A DNA stretch of 64,000 bases from Sitta carolinensis (taxonomy: Eukaryota > Chordata > Aves > Passeriformes > Sittidae). The stretch is from the NCBI GenBank assembly GCA_032173965.1, contig JAVUNC010000019.1, positions 7,192,501 to 7,256,500 of the forward strand, read 5' to 3'. Below are positions 37,440 through 50,800 of this stretch, piece after piece; position 1 is the stretch's first letter, and each line of letters opens with the position of its first letter. The notes below the pieces were generated by a model. That model saw only the letters and a list, made by a program, of their open reading frames with translations, was not told where the DNA came from and made no database searches. The position numbers and the translations under genes were made by a program.

Positions 37440-37900
37440 TGCATCCACAGACGAAGTACGGGCAGCCCAGGCCGCCTGTGCATGCAGGGATGAGCGGCAC
37501 ACGCAGGTGCTTGAGTGTGTGCTGCCGTGAGGGTGCCAGCTCTGCTGGCCACCAGCCCCTCTGGGGCCCGGCGCTGCCCCGCCGCCGTGCCGTGCCGCTC
37601 GGCATTCGGCCTGTGCCTCCGCACCATCGCTGGGCACGTGGCTTCGGCAGGAAAAGCCAGGGCGCCATGCTGGAGTTCGGACGCTTTGCCTTGATCTGGG
37701 AAGGCGCCAGCATCAACCATTGCAGAGTCGGAGTCTCCGCTGCCCCACCGCTCATCCCTTCTCCCGTCTCCAGAGCACAGCCATGGACCTTTGCTGCTGG
37801 AAGGGGCAGCGGTGAAAACACGATCGCTGTAGTGCTGGAACACGGCAGTATTTACACTTCACAGACGACACGGAATGCTGCGGGACGCGTCTCCAGATAT
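37440..37900. promoter_or_regulatory. Isolated CpG-rich islet inside ALK intron 1
   Basis: By eye there are about three dozen CpGs in 460 bases (densest 37561-37640, with gccgccgtgccgtgccgctcgg), while both flanks are AT-rich and nearly CpG-free. Overlapping long open frames on both strands (164 codons +; 146 and 141 codons -) are a by-product of the GC content and resemble no protein I know. It may be an orphan CpG island with promoter activity (alternative ALK start, antisense RNA) or a fairly recent insertion of GC-rich DNA. No poly(A) tail or target duplication is evident. Confidence 0.5.
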
Positions 37901-40900
37901 ATTTATTTTTCAAGTCTCATTACATGACTGAGACCCTAGGAAGATGACAGCACCTCGGTCCCAAACAGCAGACCCTGAGTTCTGTGCTACAATACACTTT
38001 ATAAGTTTTTCAGCTAACAGGAGAAAGCAAAAGCAAACTGACAGTAGCTTTAGCCAACCACTACAAGTACACATAAACTTACATAAAACAATGCTTGCTT
38101 GTTAGCCTTAGAATACAATGCACAGCATTCCATTATTAAGCTTAAAACTTCCTGTATCTTGACAGATATATTTTCCTGCTGTCCTAAGTTTTACATGACC
38201 TAGATTCAAGACACTGCTCATTGTCAATGTCCTTCCTCACTATCTACTGTAGCTCTTTTACTTTCAGGATCAGCATCTGCAGCATAGCTCTGAGTTTTCT
38301 GTTTCCTTCTGTCCCTGAGCCCTGCTTTCACAGCTTTCCCAAAACCCTTTCGCTTTTAGTGAATCCTACACCAGCGGGGAAGCCACTGGCAGGGAATGGG
38401 CTGGTAGAGGGGGCGAGTGCCACTGAGCCTAGCTGGAAAGGGTGCAAGGAGCAGTAGGAAAAGTGGCAGAACCCGCAGGTGGCAGAGTTCAAAGCAACAG
38501 CACTAGCACTTGCACAGCTCGGAGGGGCTGCACCACCCCTGATCAGTCTAACTTCCAGGAGGTTTCTCCCTATTCCGTATTATTTGGGTCTGGGGGGAGA
38601 AAACATCTGTGGGCACTCCCCTGCCATATTGCCTTTGTTCCCATATCCTGCTGCATGCCGGAATTGTGTCCATATTGTCTTTGCCTGGGAAAAACCCATG
38701 GACATGTCCTGCAGGGACGATTCGCTACTTTTTTTTTTTTTTTCCCAGTGGCAAATACCTTTCTGTGGTAAAACACCTTCTCTTTTATTGTATATTTCTG
38801 CTTTTAATATCACTCTTCTGTGCATCTTATTTCATTGTTCTGGGCTTTTAATAAATCATTATCCCAACCTGTATTTTCCCTTTCAGTCTCTTCCTTAACA
38901 GACAGGACAGGGGAATGGGAGTGGCTTATTTGGAGTTCAGTTTGAAACTGGTGGGAACACCAGCACGCCAGTCTACTGTTTTGGGAAGCTTAGCTGTCCT
39001 GTGAGGAACTTAGGCATTTTCTCTACAGATAAGGTTTTTTTCATTCGGATAGGATTTAAAATTTAGATTAGGACTTCACCAGAAAAAGGTGAAGTTATAC
39101 TGAATTCTGAAATTCTTTTAGATATTTAGGGTGAATTAAACAAATCATTTTCTTAAGTACTTCTACAATTTTACGTTAAAAGCTACTTCTGAAAAGCAAT
39201 ACATAAAACCAAAATGTGAGAAAGATGGGAAAGAAGACTTTTTCCATGCCCAGAAGATTTTGGTGGAAGCAAATTACTAGAGCTCCCAAAAACCATGCAG
39301 GGAAAGAATTAAAAGTCAGGTCTGTGTCACAAAATCATGCCAGACAATAAACTGTGTAGAAATTTTCATCAATCAAATGTGAATTCAAACAGATTTGCTG
39401 TTTTCTATTGAACTCATGCCAGGCCATGGATAGCAAATGGGATTTTAAATATATCATTTTAATATGTCATAATCTGGCAGCTCAGTGACATTATACATTT
39501 CAAATAGCAGTGAGATCTTGGTCTTCACCATCCTTTCCATTCTGGGCATGAAATAGTGTTCTGAGGGGTGCTTGGTTTAAATACATCTAAGTGGTAACCC
39601 TGGAGAATAGTATGGGCTTGCAGAAAATAGCCTTAAATGGATTCTTCTAGTCTGAAGTATTTAACATCAACAGATGTTATAAAATTTCACTAGAAGTGGC
39701 CTAGAATGGGGATGGAACCTGTCATTTTTCTCTCTCATTTCAGACTGTATAAAATATGGCTGAAATCCAGCTCTTCCCAGGTTGAATTGATTAATTTTCC
39801 TTCAGAGATTTGCATAATTCTTGGGCTTTTTTATTTGTTCATGTCCTATGATTGGTCACTTTTCAGCCAGTCTAGAATTAGCAGGGTTAAAGTACTGCAA
39901 GAAAAAGCTACTGCTTTAATTCGAGGATCTCAAAACACTTGAAAAATTAATTAATCTTCATTACAGTTCTATTAGGTAGGTGGATTATATAAATGTGTAG
40001 ACCATGGCTAAGTGCCTTGCCTCAGATTACCTGGTGAGGCTTTGTAAAGATGACTTTCCTGTGAGTTGCACCACCACATTGTCCTCTGATCTCATGGGTT
40101 CTGTGGCTCTGCCAGAATTTGGTGGGGCAGGTGGGGTGGTGAAATTCACCTGTGAGGTTCTACTGCATCCTCTGATGAGAGGTGACTGTGGGGAAATCAG
40201 GATGAGAGTCTCTTGGAGTTGGCCTGGACTGCCAAGTCCACTGCAGTTCAGAAAATAGTGTTTTGATTATTTAGCAAAAATTCAAAACATCTTCAATGTT
40301 AAGGAAGGAATGTTAATGAAATTAGAACAAGTTGTACATTTACAACTGATTTTTTCTTTTTTTCCATGGAATAGGGATTAAATCCTGCTTTCGGAAAAAT
40401 TTTTTTTCTCTGTTCATGCACTCTTGTCTTGTCTGATTCTGAAATGCACTAACTCATTGCTTGGATCTCTTACGCTAATTCTCCTGAAAGTTCAAGGATG
40501 TTGTGCTTGGATGTCTGCTAATTAATTAAAGGTTATGAGTTGGCTCTTAATCAAGGATTTGTTCTGAAATTCCGAGCCCAAATAAGTGTATAATGTTCCT
40601 GGTTGAAATGGGCAGGTAATGAGATTAATAGCACATTAAAATGGATCTCCATGAATCTCTGTCTCTGTGATCCAATGGGTGAAATGTAGTACAGGTGTGT
40701 ACAAAATTGCTGATCAGTGTGTAAAGCAAAGCTTTGCCAGGTGGCCCACACCTGGATACTGTTTAACTTTGCATGAGTGTTCACACAGTCAAACAGCTCA
40801 GCTTTGGGAGACTGCTGGGAATAACAAACAACAACAACTTTTAGTCCTGAGACAGATCAAGGCCTGGACTCACCTACATGAAATAGTTTGGACATAAGAT

Positions 40901-43198
40901 GTGTATTTATTTTTCCCATCTATATATTTTCCGCCCCACCCCCCCTTACTTCAGGTATAGGTACTGAGTTTAAATAACAGCATAGCTGAATGTCTTGTTC
41001 CCTCAGTCACAGTTGTTTTTCAATAAAATAAAAGCAATTTTTTTTCAGGTATTATTTATTGCTATCTCCTCTGAGGACTGTATTTTCCTAGTAGTGTAAT
41101 ACTCATATTTTTCCCCCTTTCTTTCCTCTGATTTTCTTTCTGGCATAGGAAATGAATGGATAGAAATTTGCAAAGGAACAGAGAAGGAACATGAGGGGGA
41201 AAATTGTCCCCTCTTGTCTCCCATGAGCTGCCCCTCACCTTGAATGTAAGGTTTCCTTCAGCACTGTCTCGTGATTCCCCTGAAGTCCCACTTGACAATT
41301 GAACTGTTCAGTCTGAAGTCTGAGAGGTTGGAAACTGGCTCAGAAGATGCTTTTCTCTTTATGGGTCTATTTTTGTCTAGGTACAGATTATTAATGGGCT
41401 CTTCTCAGTTATACACACGAGTATGTAAATTATTTAAATGTAAAAGAAAATAGTCAGAGGAGGCATCTAATATTATCTTTAAGCAGAAGTTCAGCCCTGA
41501 GGATTGCTATCACTAAACCAGTCCCATTTTCTGCTGACCAGAAATGCCCAGAAGGTGCAGTTTCAGAACACATAACACAGGTTAGAACATTAATGTGGCA
41601 GATTTCCTCCAAGGAATCAAAACCAAGATCAAGCTAGAGATCTCTTTCCATAGGATTGTATTTGTCATCCAAAGGTAATCAGAACCAGTTTAGAGGAATT
41701 CTCCAGTGTATTCAAAGTCTTTATAGGAGTGAAGTGAGCATTTGTTTATACAGGTATCAGACAGCTACACAGATTTATTTGGCAATTAGGTATTAGTCAG
41801 TCAAGATCACTACTTTTATCCCTAATTCATTATTGCTCAGAAAGGTAAAGTACCTGTTCTCTCCCCCTTAAGGAATACAAGAAATGTTAGACCAACCTTT
41901 AAAATTGCTTGGTCAGTGGTTCTCAATATCTCATATTTCATCCAATTGCTGAGACTCTGTAATTAGGATATTAAAATGTGCTCTTGATTAGATAGATACG
42001 TCTCGTTGTAATTCAGATCCTACTTTCTAGGAATCTGAATGTGCTGTAGTACCTTCTCTTCTTGTGTGCTCAAAGAGAACAAAGTTCTCTGTAACTAAGC
42101 CATAAAATCCTAAGTATCAACCAGCTGCACATCTAAATATATGGCTAAACCAGTCTCTGCAAAGCTAATACTGGCTAAAACAGATCTCAGCTTTGAACTG
42201 TAGTTATCTTACTTTTATCACATAGAGAAACAGCTTAATCATGGTATCACTGCCTTTGTTTCATAAGAAAGCATTGCACTCTTGAAAATTTGCATAGATG
42301 GTATACAAAAAATAAAAAAAACCCCAAAGAATCTTACAGTGTCAAATGACCAATATAATTTATGCAAATACTGGATATTCCTCACTCACTCTTGTGATCC
42401 GTACAGATAAAACCTGTGCTCTGAGCTGTTTCAGCACCGGTGCAAGGCTGGACCATCACCATGTTAATGCTGGAGATGGTGCCTTGGGATGAGGTCCCCA
42501 AACTGTCAGGCACTGGGGCTGCTGTTGCCTTTTGAGCCCTAAAATCAAGAGCCAAACAAGATTAGGTGATAAAATGTGGATACCATTTCATGAAGGGTCC
42601 CTGCAGGCGCACAACATTCTGAAACACATCGAAGATACTCCTGTGACATAGGGCAAGTACAGTTTTATAGATTTAGGGAATTAGCATAATCGACAAGAAT
42701 CCCCAGTTAGAAATGCAGGTAGGTAATAAAGTAATTCCCTCTTTGGCTCAACCCCTTCTGAAGTCCCCCTCCTTGGTAGTTGTTTGTGTCAATGAAATGG
42801 AAAAGTGTCTTAAGAAGTTGTCTTGTCCTTAATTGCCATAAGGAGCAAGATCAGAACAGGCCATCAGGAATTTGTTTGACTTAATTGGAAAAGTACTGAA
42901 GTTAGGCAACTATATAACTATATAATAACAGTCTACAGAGCTACGAATATATAAAACAAAAAATCATTTTGGCATCACTGCTGGTGTGGCTGGTGGGCTG
43001 CCTGCACTGCCTGGCCCTGCTCTGGGCCACGGGTGGGTGCTGGAGTGACTGCTCTGTTGGCTTCTAGCTGAGGGATGCCACCCATACATAAATATTCTGC
43101 AACTTCACACAGAAGAGAATAACAGCCCTTTATAATTACAGCTGCACTTTTGCCAACTCCTGCAATTTTACAGCAAGCCTTACAGTACTTGCTATCTT

Positions 43199-43202
<4 letters not shown>
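37901..43202. other. Intron DNA without recognised genes
   Basis: AT-rich sequence with a T run at 38729-38743. The part 38380-38540 is somewhat GC-richer and continues the composition of the islet before it. Nothing else recognised. Confidence 0.6.

Positions 43203-43244
<42 letters not shown>
43203..43244. repeat. Homopolymer A run (42 bases)
   Basis: A perfect run of 42 A between ctatctttctt and ccaacacagaaag. No polyadenylation signal or recognisable retrocopy lies directly upstream, and the flanks show no clear target-site duplication. It is therefore called a simple repeat. The following 400 bases (to about 43660) are GC-richer with scattered CpGs. Confidence 0.95.
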
Positions 43245-43246
<2 letters not shown>

Positions 43247-46200
43247 AACACAGAAAGAACAGCCCTCCACTTGTGGAATCAACAGGACTGTTCCGTTTTT
43301 CTGCAAAAGCCATCTCTTCTTCATGCGGCAAGGCGGGAGGAAAGGAGTGAGTAAAGCAGAGCAAACCCAGCCTCCAGGACTCAGGTTTAAAATCACAAGC
43401 TTTCAAAAGCATGAACTTGAATGCTTGCCTGCGACTATTTGGAGAAGTGAACACCCCTGTGGGGTTGGCGTCAGCTCAGCTACGCTGTCCGTGGTGCTTC
43501 TCAGGCAGGGATATCAACAATCCCTGAGTTTGCCTGACCCCGAGGGTTTAGTGCTCTACAGGGGCTGGGCTGCAGCAACCAGCAGCAGATTGACTCGCTT
43601 CAGCTGCTGCGGCTGGGAGCTGCTCTGGCAACGTTGCCAGGCTGGAATCACACCTGGTTTAGCCTTTTAAACAGAGTTTTGATTTACAGTTTTATGTGTC
43701 GTAGTGGAAAATGTTCTTAACTCATCCTTCTTTATTTTTCAGCCTTTCCTTCCTGTGAAAGGGAAGGGAAAAATAGGGACAGGAGTTGGCTCCTACTAAA
43801 ACAATTTCCTTGAGTGTTCGAAGAAGTAAATAGCATTTTGAAGAAGAGGCTCTAGCTGCATACACACGTGTATATTGTGGTCCCATGGTGCCTGAAAATG
43901 TTGCAGAATATCCTCTGTAAATTCCTAATATGCCATTAACAGGTTTCAGCATCCGTAATGAGCTGCCTATAGTTTTATCTTGCAGTTGCTCTATTTTTGT
44001 GTCACTTGTGCTAGCAGCTTAGAGCTCAGCTAATGTACCATTGACAAATGGCCCCCTTTGAAAGGAGGCTGTATATATTATATAAATTCATTTACATTGT
44101 ATATATTCATTTGGAAATGAAATGCACAAGAGAAAAATCAGTGCTTTTCAAATCAAACATGACAAATTCACCAGTTGAAGATATTTGATTTTCTAGCTTT
44201 TAAAAAGCAGACAAGATATTTACCATTCTGATGTATTTTGTTTTAAATGTAAAAAGACTAAAATAGAGCCGAATTGGTTTGATTGAGAAAACTTTCTTTA
44301 CTTCTCTTTCTCTCTGATTTTCAAGATGAGTTTGAATTCCTGAGGCTGTATTTTGAACACCTTGATTGAAATGCCACAACTTTGATATCCTTTGGGCAGT
44401 TCTAATGAGACAGGAAGGAAGGAAAGAAAGGAGTACCTGAATGGGCAAACGCCTTCCACCTGGAAATATACACTCTCATACATTATTATTAATTTATGCT
44501 AATACAACGTAGAATTTTTTGGGCTTTGATCCACAAAGGCTCTCGGACACCTGCATTCCACACAAATCCCGCTGAAGCAATTCAGTTGAAGACTGAGAAC
44601 CCCCAAACTGCTGTCTGGTAGATGGGGGACCACATGTGCAGCACCGTGCTACATCCTCTCAAGCTATTTGAGTCATCTCCAGTGAGATGCTCACAGAGGT
44701 CCCAGCCACTGGGGCACTTCACACATCTGTGGTCACAGCACTTCACAGGGGCTGGGAGGGTGTCACTGTACCCATTGCTGTTAAAAACACTTCCTAGTGC
44801 CTCGTGCATTGATTGGGACTTTTATCTAATTATGTTCTAATTGTTTGGGTGCAAACTGATGAAATAAATATTGTTAATTCTATTCTTAAATGTTTTGCCC
44901 GAGGACTGTACAAGGTCCAGCTCCACTGTTGTTCAGCATTGGGTAAAGAGAACAGTCAATTCATCCTTGCCCTGGAGAAGTCACTGTCAAATGATACCTT
45001 ACTGGTTCTTGGTTGCACATCTGCAGAATAATTCCTTTGATGAAGAAAGAAGGCTATTTTTCCTTGGAACTACTTACACATTCTGGATGTATTAACTTAT
45101 TAGTTGCTGTAGTAAAAATATATCAGGAGTTAGTTTTATTAAAATGGTCAGTGGCTTTCTTTTGTGTATTTAACAAACTGGTGAGAGGGGCCACCCAGGG
45201 TGTAGAAAGTTGGGGTTTAATTTCTTTGCCTGAAGGAGTTTGGACATGCAACTCCCTCATCACAGAAGAGAACCAAGCCATCAAGTAGTGCTGCATTCCG
45301 TGGGGGAGGCAGATATGTCTGCATGTCTGTCAGGTGCTGCTCCAGTCTGTGCAGAGGGCTTGAATATTGGTTTCAGCAAGAGCTGGCACTCCAGTCCCAG
45401 GTGAGATGTATCTCCAGGAGGTCACTGCATCATCCTCTCTCCATTGGACGAGCCACAAACCTTCAGACCTTTTGTACAAAAAGGGACAACTCCAGGAGAA
45501 AGAGAAGGCAGTCCCCCTGATAAGGCCTTGCCATTCCGTGGTTAGAGGACACTTTCCTAGGAAGCAGGTCTCAGATGAGCTGTAGTCTTGGAACAGTTCA
45601 AGGGATATCAGAGCAAAACCATTGTACCCTCTTTCCCACAGTGACTTCCCCTCCCTGCCATACACATGCTCTCCTGGTTCTGCAGCAAAACTGAGAATTC
45701 AATTCCTCACATAACTTTAATCTGAAGAGAGAAAAGATGAGCAAGTTAGGGCAGGGAATAGCAGAATAAAAAAGAATGAGAGAACAGCAAATCTTTCTGG
45801 AGGGAGCAGTTCTGTGGTTTTTGTTGTGGGTTTAGAGCAAGCAGATGATGGTGGCAATAGAAGAGTGTATTTAGAGTGATTTTTAACTGTCTGTGATATT
45901 TAATGAACCAATACTCTGCCTAGAAACAAGGGGGAAACACTGCTAGATATTTATAGGTGTTAGTATTCTGCAGTCTTTTGTTAGACTGAATGAATGTGCT
46001 TACAGCCTTGTCAAGCCTTTCATTTTCTCCCCTTTTGTGAAACCTAGTGCCTTCAAACTCTCAGAAAAGAATCACTTTTGACAATCTCTGAAAGTAAACA
46101 AGTTAAAAAGGATCAATAATCCTGGCTGGCTGATGCATGGAATTCATCACTGGATCAAATACCAATGCATGTTGGGCTGTGTATTGCTGAGAAGTGTCTG

Positions 46201-49134
46201 ACAGGGTTAAAATGAGCAAGTGGAGGCTGTGCTTAGCTGTGCAGTGTGGAAACCTCAGGCTGTTCTTGAGGTTATGGGCTGGCTCAGAGCAGGCAGAACA
46301 GTACTGGGTACAAGGCTGCTCAGATGGCACTGGATGGTCTTCAGAAACCATGTTTGAATGTGTTATTTTTCACAGGAACATCAATTAGGAGGTTTGCAAA
46401 TTCATGCTTTCCAGACTGTTACTGAAGGATGCAAACCCTGTTGTTCTAAATAATAAAACCTTTTTAAGGTAATTTAAAAAACTGAAAAAAAAAGAAAGCA
46501 ATTGAAGTCTCTTTGTGATTATCTCTGAAGGTGGTAGCAGGGGATTAAACAATCTTCTGGTGCCTTGTTAAAGTGCCATTTTGAGAATTGCTGTTCAACC
46601 CAGGGGTTCCTGCAGGGCCTTTGCTAGTGCATATACAGCTCACCATGCTCATCAGGGGCTCCCAGTCAAGCATGACAGCAGCTGTGTGAGGGATGGTCAA
46701 ACAAAGGGCAGATCATGAATTTTTCAGCTTGGCTTTATCTGAGTTCTAAATCTTTAACAGACAACGCATAGTAAGATGTTTAACTTTACAGTTAATGAGG
46801 AAACATTGTAAGAAGAGCTGATGGAAATAAAGGTAAAGAATTTTTTGGTTATCATCCAGACTGGTATCAGGACCCAGCTTCACCATGTAGATAAAGTATA
46901 CTGCTCAGTGGTATCAGTGGTGAGCAGATGGGGTCCCTTCTGTACATAACCCAAACCTGTGACTAAGCTTGACTTTTTTTACTGTGGCTCTCACTAGCTG
47001 TGAGAGCCAGATGTGAGCTGGAAACCAAGGCTTGAGCTTTGCACACAGAGTAAATGGAGCATTTCTGCAGTAGAGAGGACCAGAAAAGTAATGTGCTGAT
47101 GAGAACTGCATGGGATGAAGGGCTGCTTCCTTCTGAATTCAGGACTCCAAGGGGGTATGTGAGGAGCACAGACATTGGCATGATGCCTCTAGAGGGTAAG
47201 GGGGCAGAGCTTTGCTGATCCCATGCCCCCTTTTTCAGCCCTCTGTGAGTGAAACAGTCCTGTTCCAGCTGTGCATCTGAGCAAACTGGTCCTCAACATC
47301 AGAGTCCCTTCACACAAATCAGGACCCTTTCCTGCCTTTTTCCTCGTAGTTTTTATTTCCCTTTTTCACTCTGCTCATGATAGTTTGCCATTAAACATTC
47401 ATGTTGCTAAGCCAAGGTACAATGCAGGGGAGATCTTCCCCACGTCCTCTGAACCTTGCTGCTTACAGCACTTGCATCTCATTAAGCAGCAAGTGGTTCT
47501 CTGAATTGCCATGTAGATCAAAGTGTCATGCATTTTTTAGGTATCTTAATCTTTGTTTCATGATATACAACATGACTGCTTTACTTGTAGAAACTCAATT
47601 ATTTTGAAGAGACAATTTTTTGAAATAAAAGCATAGTCTTTAGCTTATTGATACATCTGAGCCCACAATGAAATTCCAAAACACATGTCAATGGAGGAAA
47701 TGGTGGCATGAAAATGGTCCTAATTGAGGGAAAAATTACAGTTCTGGTTAATCATAATGTGGCTCAGAGATCATTGTTTGATTGCAGTAGGGTTTTCTTC
47801 TGAGATGTGGAACCTATTTTTTCTTGCCCTCTGCTCACTCAGAACTTGTTGTTGCTGCTTAAAGCACAGAGAGGGGTTGCATAAACATTTTAATATTGCA
47901 TGAGGCTTCTGTAAGCCTGAATGATCTTATGAATGCTAAAACCATGACATACAAGCACAAATGAAAGCAAGCAGCAAAGATTGTGTAGTCTTATCATCCA
48001 GATGAACTGATAGATGAGCCAACACACTTTGGTGTCTTGTCATGTTTTGTTTTCCCTCCTGGGATACTTCAGCCACAAGCCTTAAAAATACCCTGCCTCC
48101 CACTATTCTTCAGCATTCCCTTAATATTTAAATTCACCTGACAGAACAGCAGTTACACATGCATACTGTAAGTTAAAAAAAAGGATCATGTGTTAACAGG
48201 GTTTTTCATTTGGATAAATGTGATTACACTTTCTGATCTTATTAATTGTACAAGTAGTTCTGGAGACATCTTCAGTTGTTCTTGCTGATACATGCTGTAT
48301 GGCTGGAGTAAAATAGCCAAATATCTGAGTAACAGCAGTTTAGAAATGAGATAAAGTCTTTTAATGGTAACCAGCTAAGGCAGCAATCACAAAGTAGTTG
48401 GTGGCTCATATCATTTGCAGCCTTGTAACAACATCTTCCAGAAAATAGCTGTACTACAAATCTGACACTTAGGCGGAGGTTTCATGGTGTAGCTCTGTAA
48501 CATTCATTGGTTTTATGGAATGATCATTCCTGCAAGCTTCCAAAAATAGATCATACCAGCCAAACACTGAATGTTTCTACCAGGTCAGACCAAGAACCCG
48601 TGACTCTGCCAAGGATCGTAACTAAAACATAATAATTTTATATATATATATATATTAAAATAGTGTAAGAAAGAGCATATATAAAGTGGTACATTCCTTG
48701 GTATTACTGTGCTCAAATTTCCAGCAATTTGTAGCACAGGAATTTCTTGAGGTGGAAGTCCCACCAACACCATCTTGTTGAATAGCTTTTAATGGACTTT
48801 CTTCTAAGGTTTTTTTCCTTATTTCTTTTGGAATTTTTTTTTTGTGCTTCCATAGAATTTTTGGACTGGAGTGTCACTATTTAATAACTACATCACTTGA
48901 AAAACAATTGTGGTTTAAAAGTTTTTGGATGACATAACTATAAACTTCTAGGGTTTGACTTATAAAAAAAATTTATATATTCTCTGCAGGCCACACTTTT
49001 GTATTCCCTTATTATAAACCACTTCAGTCATCTTTTCCAGGATGATGAATTCTAGCCTGTTGAAGTTCTCCAGGTGTGCCATTTGGCTCTTCATTTTCAT
49101 TGGCTATTGTTGCCTCAAACTTTCCTAGTTTCAC
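43245..49134. other. Intron DNA without recognised genes
   Basis: Mostly AT-rich, with the GC-richer shoulder to about 43660 and a (TA)n stretch at 48639-48655. The open frames are short shadows without family resemblance. Confidence 0.6.
48639..48655. repeat. (TA)n microsatellite
   Basis: About eight alternating TA units inside an AT-rich stretch. Confidence 0.85.
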
Positions 49135-49310
49135 TGGAACAGTCTCCCCAGGGCAGTGGTCACAGCTCCAAGCCTGTCTGAGTTCAAGAAGCATTTGGAC
49201 AACACTCTCAGGTACATGGTGTAACTCGTGGGGTGTTGTGTGCAGGGACAGGAATTGGACTGAATGGTCCTTGTGGCTGCCTTCCAACTCAGCACATTCT
49301 GTGATTCTAC
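49135..49310 (+). repeat. CR1 LINE 3' fragment, sense
   Basis: It contains 'gggcagtggtcacagctcca', 'gagttcaagaagcatttgga', 'caacactctcagg', 'aattggactgaatggtcctt' and ends 'cattctgtgattct', which is the 3' end of one CR1 subfamily. About 175 bases, 5'-truncated. Its tail differs from the copy at 30745-30985, so a separate subfamily is likely. Confidence 0.9.
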
Positions 49311-50800
49311 CTCTTTTGTGTCTGTGTTGAGAATGACGGGGAGAGGAAGGCATCTCAGAGGGGAAAATGGGACCAGAATTGTAAAATCATGACATTTCCT
49401 GCATTTTTTACAAAAAATAATTTCCAAAGTTACATTTTTGACTTCTGTTAAATGCTGAGATGGTATTTTCAGGGAAGTATGAACAAGAAGTTCAAAATCT
49501 TTTTTTAGAGAAGCACTGGCCAATTTAGTCATTGTTGAAGAAATACATTAGGGCTGTTGATTACAATCTAATTAAATTTTTCAGAAAGGAGTACTATTTC
49601 TTAAGCTTCCCTACTCAGCCTAATAAAACCTAGTGTTCGATGTTCTTTGTTGAAGAGGTTAATGGACACTCTCTGCTTCATCTCAATATTTCTCCACATT
49701 CCTCAGCCTGTGTTTCACTGCAGCTGTGAGGGAATACAAGTAGGGACTGTATGGTTGAGATCTTGTTTACTTCCTGCAATGATAACTGCCTGAGCAAACA
49801 GGAGTTGGTTGTGGGAGGATGGAAGGTACTGAAGAGAAATATGGATAATTAGGGTAGTTTAGTGTGCTTCAATTATCTCAAAGATCTGTGTTTTTCACCT
49901 TACTTTTCTCAGAAATGAAGTGGGCCTCAGGTAGATCCTTCCTTTATCTATCAATTATCAAGAACATCTTCAAAAGGAAGGCCAGATTCTGTCACTCTAA
50001 GTTATTAATATTGTAACATCTGGGTACTTCACAATCTTTTCAGGTGCTTATCTTTGCAGTTACCATGTGGAACTAATGTTTGGTGTTCCCATCTTCAAAA
50101 CCTTAAATAAAGATTAGAAGGCTTCAGCCTGTACCATGTGGCTGTCTGGACTCACAGAGTCCAGGGGCTCATCAGATCCTAACAAGTCCTATGGCAGAGA
50201 ACTTAACCTTGGTCTGCAAGGATAATGTGGTGTTTTCCCTTTTCTCAGCAAACAGCACATGCTTTGGCTGGCTAATTTTTAAACTGCAGCACAAACCCCA
50301 TGTTTGGCTCTCCAGGGCTACTGCTTTCTACAGAGCTGTGCACCAGCTTTGTCAGAGAGCCTCACATGGCCTTCTGGTGACAGTAGGAACAGTGGCAGTT
50401 CTGGAATCTCCCTCTGTGGACTGCTTGTCTTTGTACCATCCTGTCCCTTGAACTGTGGCTCAGGTAGACACAAGTATTGGCTCCTCCAACTGCTTGGAAT
50501 TTTCTAATACATACCCTGAATCTGCCTCTTTGCAGCAGCTTGTCCAGGACACCTCCTCCCTTCACTGAGTGCCTGCACAGATCCTGAGTGGCAACAGTTT
50601 TCAGCTGCTGCTGTGACCCTCAGTGCAGGCAAGACTGACCCTTACAGCAGCAGTAGCACTCAGCTTCTGGTTTGCAGGTCTCTTACCAAGGAACTACTGA
50701 GCAGATAAGAGACAGGGGCTCTCTGGCTGTGCAGACAGTTTTCTGTAGTCTTTGCTTGCTGGGACATTCATCTCTGTGCCTAGAGTACTTTCTCCCAATT
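49311..50800. other. Intron DNA without recognised genes
   Basis: AT-rich to mixed composition with short unrecognised open frames. No repeat recognised before the LTR. Confidence 0.55.

Noticed and set aside
37433..37927. Overlapping frames of 141-164 codons on both strands at the intronic CpG islet
   Set aside because: They overlap each other in different frames and strands, show no family resemblance, and are expected from high GC. The islet itself is reported, not a protein.
42975..43454. 159-codon minus-strand frame
   Set aside because: It reads through the 42-base A run as poly-Phe and has no recognisable sequence on either side.
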